Of a DNA stretch of 64,000 nucleotides, positions 56,805 through 64,000 are shown one piece after another. Positions within the stretch are counted from its first letter, which is position 1; each line of letters opens with the position of its first letter. Under the pieces are notes generated by a model. That model did not search any database. It saw nothing but the letters and a program-made list of their open reading frames with translations, and was not told where the DNA came from. A program made the translations under genes and the position numbers. The DNA lies in assembly GCF_003573695.1 (NCBI RefSeq), contig NC_039359.1, positions 74,414,783 to 74,478,782 on the forward strand. Reading direction: 5' to 3'. The DNA is from Papaver somniferum (taxonomy: Eukaryota; Streptophyta; Magnoliopsida; Ranunculales; Papaveraceae).

Positions 56805-58958
56805 CTATGGGTCAGGGACAGGTTGGGTATCTAGGATAACAAAATCCACAGGATATATAAACTTTTCGACCTCTATAAGAACATCCTCGATCATACCACG
56901 AGGAATTTTAATGGACCTATCATCCAACTGAAGTGTCATCTGGGTAGGTTTCATCTCACCAAGTCCTAGCTTAAGGTACACATGGTATGGAAGTAAATTC
57001 ACACTGGCTCCTAAGTCAAGCAAAGCTTTCTCGACACGGTACTTACCTATTGTGCAAGAAATGGTAGGGGACCCGGGGTCTTTATTCTTAGGAGTAGTGG
57101 TATTCTGAATAATAGAACTCACATGACTAGCTAGAAAGGCTTTCTTCTGGACACTAAGTTTTTGCTTTTGCATACACATATCCTTAAGAAACTTGGCATA
57201 AGCGGGAATCTGCTTAATCGTATCTAATAATGGAAGGTTGATGGTTACCTGCTTAAAAACCTCCAATATATCATTAAATTTGGACTCCTTCTTAGTTGGA
57301 ACTAGCAGCTGTGAGAATGGGGCTCTAGGAATAAAGCCGTGCTCAATATGACCCTCATTGGTCTCTTTAGAGACTCTATCAGTCTCCTTAGTTTCTGGTT
57401 CAGAAGGGTGAGCTACAACATGTTCACTATCAGGCATGGAAACCTTGTTGTCTATCACTCTACCAGTCCTAAGGGTTTTAATAACATTTACATGTTCGGA
57501 TGGTCTTTCACCTATTTCATTAATTCCTCTAGGGTTGGGTTGAGTTTGACTAGGAAACTTACCTCTTTCTCTTAAAGACTCATTTATCTGACTAACCTGG
57601 GTTTTCAACTCAGAAATAACCTGAGAGTTAGCCTGACCTATTCTCTTATTTTCTTCTAAACCTTGAGTGACAGATTGTTGAAACTGCACAGTGTTACGAG
57701 TTAACAAATCAAGAGACTCTTCTAAACTCATAATCTTCTTATCCGAAGGGTTCTGAAACTGTTCCGGAGCTGAAGGATTCTTAGTATAGCCAAAACCTGG
57801 GGGAACCTGAGAGTTACTAGACTGACCTTGATTCTGGCCCTTAGACCACGAAAGTTTGGGATGGTTTCTCCAGCCAGGGTTATAGGTTTCTGAATATGGG
57901 TCAAACTTCTGACGGTTATCGAATCTAGTGTTGTTATAAAGAGCATTGGCTTGCTCCTCAACACTATGGCCTTCCCAAGAAGGCTCTATTCTACCATTAT
58001 TACCACTAGAATGAACTAATTCTAAGGCTTCTAACCTTTTAGCTATGGCTGCTATTTTAGCATATGAATCATAAGATCCTTCTACCCTATTGACCTTTCC
58101 TCTACTTAGAAGAATTGTTTTCTGGGGTTCCCTACTATTTTCCCATTGTTGGGTCTTATCGACGATTTCATTCAAAAATGTCATCGCCTCATCAACAGTT
58201 TTATTCTCAAATCCACCTGTGCATAAGGACTCAACCATGGTTGTTGTTGAATAATCTAAACCCTCATAGAAGATCTGAACTAACCTAACCATCTCTAAAC
58301 CATGATGAGGACATTGAGATATTAAGTCATTGAACCTTTCTAAATACCTATATAAAGATTCTCCCTCTCGTTGAGCAAAAGTACAGATTTGTGTCATAAT
58401 AGACGATGTTTTGTGCCTTGCGAAAAACTTCTGTATAAAGGCAGATGTAAGTTGCTCATAGGTTTCAATTGACTCAGAAGCCAAAATATACAGCCAAGAT
58501 TTGGCTTTATCTTTTAAGGAAAAGGGGAATAACCTAAGTTTTAACGCATCATCACTAAGGTTTTTAATCTTCAGAGTACTACAAACTTCCTCAAATTCCC
58601 TAACATGAAAATAGGGGTTCTCATTCTCTTTTCCTAAAAAGATTGGGAGCATCCGTAAAGTCCCAAGTTTGAGTTCATAATTTGCCTCGGTTTTATCTAA
58701 CTTGATACAAGACGGACGAGAGGTCCTAGTTGGGTTTAATAAAGTTTTCAAAGTTTCCATTTCTGGCACTACCAAAGGACTAGGAGTACTTTCTTCACTA
58801 ATTTTCAAGTTTTCAAAGCTGAAATTTCCAAAGACAGGGCTCTCAAAAGAAGAGTCTTCGAGCTCCCCGCCTTCACAAGAAGAACTACTAGGTTTATCAC
58901 TAATCAAACGACCTAGAGTGTTCCTTTTCCAAGCCCGCTCTTTAATAAACTTGGGCAT
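56805..58958 (-). CDS. gag-protease ORF of X (717 aa)
   Basis: Longest intact ORF in the window. Order: a variable N-terminus; the gag core (about residues 100-275) with LPIFLGKENENPYFHVREFEE, AKSWLYIL, QLTSAFIQKFF and FNDLISQCPHHGLE; a low-complexity middle with an N/Q- and P-rich region and a coiled-coil-like stretch (LTRNTVQFQQSVTQGLEENK); then a protease domain near the end with ALLDLGASVNLLPYHVYLKL. The active site is D-L-G-A, as in Athila elements. No CCHC zinc knuckle was seen. Translation would end at TAG 56805-56807, before the rest of pol. An internal ORF on the other strand (57339-57575) is a shadow. Confidence 0.85.
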   Translation of the reverse strand: MPKFIKERAWKRNTLGRLISDKPSSSSCEGGELEDSSFESPVFGNFSFENLKISEESTPSPLVVPEMETLKTLLNPTRTSRPSCIKLDKTEANYELKLGTLRMLPIFLGKENENPYFHVREFEEVCSTLKIKNLSDDALKLRLFPFSLKDKAKSWLYILASESIETYEQLTSAFIQKFFARHKTSSIMTQICTFAQREGESLYRYLERFNDLISQCPHHGLEMVRLVQIFYEGLDYSTTTMVESLCTGGFENKTVDEAMTFLNEIVDKTQQWENSREPQKTILLSRGKVNRVEGSYDSYAKIAAIAKRLEALELVHSSGNNGRIEPSWEGHSVEEQANALYNNTRFDNRQKFDPYSETYNPGWRNHPKLSWSKGQNQGQSSNSQVPPGFGYTKNPSAPEQFQNPSDKKIMSLEESLDLLTRNTVQFQQSVTQGLEENKRIGQANSQVISELKTQVSQINESLRERGKFPSQTQPNPRGINEIGERPSEHVNVIKTLRTGRVIDNKVSMPDSEHVVAHPSEPETKETDRVSKETNEGHIEHGFIPRAPFSQLLVPTKKESKFNDILEVFKQVTINLPLLDTIKQIPAYAKFLKDMCMQKQKLSVQKKAFLASHVSSIIQNTTTPKNKDPGSPTISCTIGKYRVEKALLDLGASVNLLPYHVYLKLGLGEMKPTQMTLQLDDRSIKIPRGMIEDVLIEVEKFIYPVDFVILDTQPVPDP

Positions 58959-58965
58959 ACACTAG

Positions 58966-60076
58966 AAAAACAAAATAATAAAAAAAAATAAATCCTAAAA
59001 GGAAGGGAAATTCTATGCAAACACAAACAAGGCTGACTCCACCACATCAAACCTACTGATTTCTAGCAAACAAAAAGCATGATGGCTCCACTTAGATTGT
59101 TTCTGGACCACCTTCTAATCCTTCGAAAGGGAACTCGTTACAATTTAAGCAAACCCCTCTGGAATCAATCCGAGTTTAAGTAAGTTGAATTGAGACGAGG
59201 GAAGCTCAGTGGATCTTTGATACCCAAGGCCTCACCGGCTTTACAAGGCGGCGTATTCAACTCACAGAAATCATCATGAACTTTGAAGCATGCTTAAAAG
59301 AGTAACCAATATTTTTCGAATGACTTTCCTATTAAGCTCGTTACCCTATAGGTCTCGTTCTAGTCAAATTTTAGGCTTAGGTTCGCGTTTGGTTTCGTTT
59401 TCCTAAGGCGGGCAAGAAGGGAACGGTGATGAAATCCAAACCCTTATCTTGTATGGCCAGTCCTTGCCCTTTACTAGGAAATTAAAGCAGCCATTTTCAA
59501 ATCCTCAGCATATATGCAAACGAAGGAATATAGTAACTCGCTGACAGGGGATTCGCGAGTGTTTGGACAAACTTACCTCCCGTACCAGACGGGGGATGAA
59601 CCGTTGAAATCGACTCGGGCCATGACTCCTATGTCATGTACGAACCCGAGGGGCCGAGGCGATATCGTAATCGCCATCCTTCTCTGCAAACAATTGATAT
59701 TTAAACTACCCTTCCGTAGGGTTTAAAAAATAAAGTTCCAAAGTCCACAGTCCAAAAATAAAGTGCAAAAGAAAAAGATAATCTAAAAGAAATTCTAAAA
59801 AAAATAAAAAAAAATTGTCTCTTTTTTTTTAATTAATTTTTATTCTCCTTTTCTTTCGCTCCTTTCGCTTTGCTTTTGCTCCAAATCTTTAAGTATTCAC
59901 CAAAAGCTTCGGCAAATTTTTCTTTCGCTTCAAATTCCAAAATCTGTAAGGAAAAGACAAAAACCCAGAAACGTAAATAAGAACAAATAAAATAAAAATG
60001 AAAAACAAATAAAAACCTAAAAAAAAATCTAAAAACTCTAGCCTAAAGACAAGTCCGCGTCGGCGGCGCCAAAAAT
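58966..60076 (-). other. Leader and primer-binding site of X
   Basis: Untranslated leader between the 5' LTR and gag. The PBS on the minus strand (TGGCGCCGCCGACGCGGA, about 60054-60071) is a diverged form of the TGGCGCCGTTGCCGGGGA type. The plus ORF 59514-59726 has no supporting features. Confidence 0.6.
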
Positions 60077-61713
60077 TGATGTGATTTTCAATTGAGTTGT
60101 AGTAAAAAGGTCGTTGAGACTTGTGAAAGCAAAGATTTTAGATTTAGTGAAATTTAAAAACAAACAAAACTTAATTCAATATTATTAGGAATAACCAAGA
60201 CATTGATTCCACTATCACACATGAATAAATTATGGCAAATAATCCAAAACTCTAATTATCTTTTAAGTCCCTTATTTCTTAATTCACAATTAATCAAACA
60301 TATTCTCAAATATTAATTGTATTCCCCAAGCATAGACTATCAATTGATTAAACAAACTATAATCTATCAAATTGAATCACAAGTAATTAAGAAAACTATG
60401 TAAACATTTAAAAACTCTGCAAGAGCAGTGATTGAGTGAATTATAATTGAAAATTAGAGAAAATAAAATAGTTATCCATTATTCATGCGTGAATAGCTTC
60501 CTCATTGCCTTGGTTATGGGAGAATTAGCTCATCACCATGTTGGAAACACACTCAAAATTCATTTTTATTGATCAAAGGGTGTTTACAAAGATGAAATGG
60601 AGAAAAACTATTAAAAACCGGGTTTGCAACAGTTATAAGTGTTACAAACTGAAAAGAACGATAGAACAGTACTATCACTGATTCTCGACCCTCGCCTGTG
60701 TGTCGTTTCCACTGTTGAAAAACGATTGTCTTGGATGGTCTGTTCTTCGCGTTCTTCAGATGAGCAGCAGCAGAAAAATATTTCTGGAACTTGATTTTCT
60801 CGACTCTGTGATGCTCTATAATCTCCCCAAACTCTCCGTCGCCCCTCTCTGTGATACCAGAAGCCTATATATAAAAAATATGACCGAGAATACATACTCA
60901 TAACTCCAAATAATTCCGGTAGTAAAGGAAAATTATTCTCGAGAATAATTTCCTTTTTTTCTTCTCTGCGTGCGATAACTTTTGCTGACTCTCCTTATTT
61001 ACCTTCTGCGTGCTCCAATTTAGAGTTAAACTTCCTAAAACATGAGCAGTACACGTCCCAAACTTGCTGTAACTCATATAGAACTCGTGTCCTCTGTTTT
61101 CTTCAATCCAACGATGCAGTCCAACTTAGTCGAAACAATACACCATACCACCCCTGTTAAATCGTAACAGGATGATTACAACTCACTAGGGTGATTAAGT
61201 CTCGCCAAAACTCCCGGAAATTCTTCACTGAAACTCTCGGAAAAACATGAAGCTCTGTTTTCTTTACCACGAATTATCTAGCCAATTTTAGCTAACTCCA
61301 AAGCCCATACCATCCCTGTCTATCTGAACTGAGCCCATCCAACAAACATCAGCCATTGAATCTCATGAAATCACGTCCAAAAGGTTAATCCTGCTTCTGC
61401 CAGTTGCATGCAATGCTTTCTCGCCAAAACTGATTTTTTGAAATGAAGAAGAAGGTGCCCCTTGACCAAATCCGTGGGTGCCAAATAACCAGTGGGGTGT
61501 ATACAGTGGAGAAGGTGCCCCTTATCCAAAACTGGGGTCCATTTAGCAATTGCCCTCCGAGGGTCCAAATAGCACTTTTTGAGCAACTTTTTCCACACTA
61601 GTGTATTTCTCCAAAAACACCTACACAAACATAAAAACACCATAATAAGTACAAAATCAAGCACTAGCAATAGAGACACTGAGGACAATTCAGACACAAA
61701 AATGTGTCTATCA
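60077..61713 (-). repeat. 5' LTR of X (intact)
   Basis: TGATGTGATTTT to TGTCTATCA on the plus strand, 1637 bp. It is the uninterrupted reference for the split LTR and shows the empty Y insertion site ATACCACCCCTG at about 61146. ORFs inside (60611-60901, 61371-61697) are mirrored in the other LTR. Confidence 0.9.
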
Positions 61714-61888
61714 CTAATCTACCTGTGCTTAATCAGTGTTAGTGTTCATTAGTTAGTTAGTTAATTTTGGTTACAGTTAGTGTTAGAAAAAATCTGAGTT
61801 TTTTAGTTTTAGAAAAGAATCAGAGAGTGTGTTAGAGAAGAAGAAGAAGTTTGGAAATACTAGGTTTTACCTAAAATCAATAATAAAC

Positions 61889-62080
61889 ATGGATGGACAT
61901 GAAGAAGAAGGTGATAAACATCATGAAGAACATACTGTTGAACATTCAATAACGTTTAAAGATGACAATTTGAGATATATTTTGGATGATTCAAATTTTT
62001 GTGGAGAAGAAACCCTAGACGACGATTTCATGGAAGAAAATGAAGAATCACACCGAATCGAAGTTAATAACGGATCATAA
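61889..62080 (+). CDS. Hypothetical small acidic protein (63 aa)
   Basis: Not recognised. The frame opens upstream at 61829; the ATG at 61889 (MDGHEEEGDKHHEEH) gives a strongly acidic protein with a DDNLRYILDDSNF-like middle. Upstream 61730-61880 looks like a plant 5' UTR (GTTAG repeats, then GAAGAAGAAG). The X element lies 175 bp upstream. Across the X insertion the flank at about 40255 has a TATA-like TTTATATATT, so the original promoter may have been split. Could be a real gene or chance. Confidence 0.35.
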   Translation: MDGHEEEGDKHHEEHTVEHSITFKDDNLRYILDDSNFCGEETLDDDFMEENEESHRIEVNNGS

Positions 62081-63190
62081 ACACGTGTGTTGTGTTTAAA
62101 AAACTCAATAACCCACTTTGTATGCGTTCTTGTTGGATCGTTAACCAAAATCTTTTATTTTTGCATGCATTCAATGCCATGAACTACCCAGAATCAGTTG
62201 ATAATGGAGTACCATATCTACCAATTATAAACTCCCGTCTCAAAATATAAATACAATCGGTAGTCTCGTAAATATATGGTTGATATTCATCAGGAGTTTG
62301 GATACTCTATGGATCTTAGTATCCATTGTTCGTTATGATTGACTCGTGTATGGAGCCGAGGCACTGCAGTGATGTTTGCAAGTGCCTGAACATGCAAGGT
62401 TACTGAAGTAAGAAGGCGTTAGCATATCTCTGTTTTCATTTACTATTTGAAGTTTAAGTTGGGTGAAGCTGATCTTGTGGTCTTAGAAGATATCGTACTA
62501 AGTCCTGGTGTATTTGTTGCTTGTTTGTTTACTTTTAGTAAGGCAGTGTGTTGTCCTATGCATGGTTTAGACGGGAATGAGTTCCTAAGTCCCTTATGTA
62601 AGGTTAATATAATGAATGAAGGTGGTGTTTAAGCAAAAACTTTGTCTCTTTTTTACTTAATGTAAATCTAGTTCATGGGGGAAGAACTACAAGTATATTA
62701 AGACAAAGTATATAATTAGAGACGTAGAAAGTGAAAACAAAGCAAGAAAATTTGGTGTCATAGTCGAGTTTACGGTCGAGAGTTATGTAGAAGTGCGACG
62801 GCATAAGTCCATCAAGTAAACATAAGTTAAGATTAACTCATGGCTTGGAAGAACAAGTTGTTTTTCCTATACATTAAAGCGTATCAATTTGAAAGAACAA
62901 GTGAAGCCTATTGGTTTCAAAGGCACGTGAAGAGGATACCTTATACAAAGTGACATTGGGATGTCAATCCTAAGTCATGGATAAAGTCATGTATTCCAGT
63001 CGCATTTGCATAAGAGAGTTACAAATTTATTGAAGAATACTTAGTCTACAGTAAGGTCTGTTGAGTTGCAAGATTGCAACATGTCGGAGTTGGAGGCAGT
63101 CAACTAGGTTAAGCATATCAACGGTGATGTGTTAGTCATTTGGTGTTTACACTTAGGCACGAAATGACTGAGAAAAGATTCATGTGCTGA
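62081..63190. other. Spacer without recognisable gene
   Basis: No ORF with a recognisable domain (62447-62632 is unsupported) and no repeat identified. Confidence 0.45.
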
Positions 63191-63191
63191 T

Positions 63192-64000
63192 TGATAGGTG
63201 CAATATTTGCACTAGTTAGGTACTCAAATGCTTTGCTTTCTTGATAGTTTTTGTATCATTATGCTTTGATTTTGTTTGTTTTGAGTTTCTTAGGTGATTC
63301 AGGCTATCTTGACCGAAAAGAAGTGGAACTAGCTCAAATCTGAGATTTCTTCGCATCACCTTGAAGAAAACGAAAACACGAAGGCAATGGCGAAAGAATG
63401 AGGTCATTCCGGCCTCTATGAAGAAGTTAGAAGCAGTTGAAGCAAGTCAAAGTTGCGAGAGGTGTAAAAGAGCACATATTACTATTGGAACCCCATTGTA
63501 TGTTAAGGGGCTGAAAAACTTCAAATGAAGACTGAACTGTCAGTCTTGGGAGACTGGCATGCGGAATTGCTCAGGACCACCATTATCTTCTTTTCTTCCG
63601 CCAATACTGAGACTGGAGTTTTGGTTGTTGTCGTTGGCGAGTTTGATGGTTGCTCGGAATGAGCTTGACTGGCATGTTGTTGTGGTGGAACTCGAGATGA
63701 TAATATCAGTGGTGCTGTTCGAGCAAAACAGGGACTTGTGGATCAAGTTTGGACGGAAGTTGAAGAGTCCCATTGACTGATGGTTGCTGTTAACGGATTT
63801 GGTTGCATGAAGTGCTGGTGATGAGTTCGAAACAGAAGTGATAGAAGGTGGTGATGCTTAAGCTTGCAACGAATAATGTAGTTGCTAGTCATTGCAGTTG
63901 AGATCGAGAAAGCAAAGTAAGATACTGCAGGCTGTTATGATCGGCAATGGAGAAGAGAATGGTGGCGAAGGTTGACTGAGCTGTGCTCGGAGATGATCAG
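63192..64000 (+). repeat. Possible 5' part of a further gypsy LTR
   Basis: TGATAGGTGCAATATTTGCAC resembles the opening of the Y LTR (TGATGAGTGCCAAATATTG, then TTTGCACC). It is followed by an AAGAAGTGGAACTAGCTCAAAT-like leader, as in related plant LTRs. No partner LTR lies within the window, so this is tentative. The overlapping ORFs at 63540-63780 on both strands are not convincing. Confidence 0.3.

Larger units (their letters stand above)
40284..61713 (-). mobile_element. Element X: Athila-like Ty3/gypsy retrotransposon (11.3 kb plus a nested element)
   Basis: LTRs of about 1.64-1.67 kb lie at 60077-61713 (5' LTR in element orientation) and at 40284-41369 plus 51520-52099 (3' LTR, split by element Y). 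The target duplication CTAAT is perfect (40279-40283 and 61714-61718). A PBS-like TTTTTGGCGCCGCC lies inside the 5' LTR at 60060-60075 and a polypurine tract (minus AGGTTTGGGAGTATT) at 52100-52114. Gag and pol lie on the minus strand at 53494-58958. A TGGCGCC PBS together with a DLGAS protease motif is typical of the Athila branch; the branch name is inference. Confidence 0.85.

Noticed and set aside
57339..58965. Plus-strand ORFs opposite the X gag ORF
   Set aside because: Shadows of the long minus-strand gag-protease frame.
59514..59726. 70-aa ORF in the X leader
   Set aside because: Located between PBS and gag in the opposite orientation to the element; no domain.

Overview
The window is nuclear DNA of a flowering plant, probably a eudicot, and most of it is repeats. 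It is AT-rich. It holds spliced genes with GT-AG introns, Ty3/gypsy and Ty1/copia type LTR elements, a plant-type arabinogalactan peptide gene, a plant mobile domain relic and a tRNA-Thr gene with a Pol III terminator. The species cannot be read from the sequence. Nothing bacterial, organellar, rDNA or CRISPR was seen. Layout, left to right: 315-5598 is a composite retroelement in which a decayed chromovirus gag-pol with its 3' LTR sits inside a small TRIM-like element; the whole is flanked by a GAATA target duplication. 5599-7670 is low-copy-looking DNA with two weak promoter candidates and one possible small membrane-protein gene. 7672-10930 holds tandem repeats: a 195-bp triplet, a 123-bp repeat, and a 152-bp satellite with an 890-bp higher-order period. 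10996-11871 has short repeats and one CACTA-like terminus. 11873-17355 is a reverse-strand, gag-only gypsy array (LTR-gag-LTR-gag-LTR), interrupted by a 2.8-kb solo LTR. 18735-34067 is the main host-gene block: four tandem copies of a six-coding-exon ESCRT-III gene (SNF7/VPS32/CHMP4 type) with a period of about 4.04 kb. Copies 1 and 2 read as intact 216-aa proteins; copies 3 and 4 carry single-base frameshifts. The copies are mosaics of two parental types, as unequal crossing-over would leave. Each spacer holds a truncated remnant of the arabinogalactan peptide gene whose fuller copy lies at 34671-34981 (minus strand). 36400-38215 is a broken plant mobile domain gene. 38228-40239 holds two old LTR fragments, a tRNA-Thr(AGT) gene and a 43-base T run. 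40284-61713 is a nested pair: an 11.3-kb Athila-like gypsy element on the minus strand (element X, target duplication CTAAT) whose left LTR is split by a 10.1-kb non-autonomous relative (element Y, target duplication CCACC). 61714-64000 has a possible small acidic-protein gene next to the X insertion and what looks like the start of another LTR. Host genes likely to be functional are few: SNF7 copies 1 and 2, possibly the AG-peptide gene, the tRNA, and two small hypothetical ORFs. SNF7 polymerises on endosomal membranes during multivesicular-body sorting. No new catalytic system was found; the unusual content is structural: the mosaic gene array, the chimeric TRIM/gypsy element, the higher-order satellite and the rearranged element Y.
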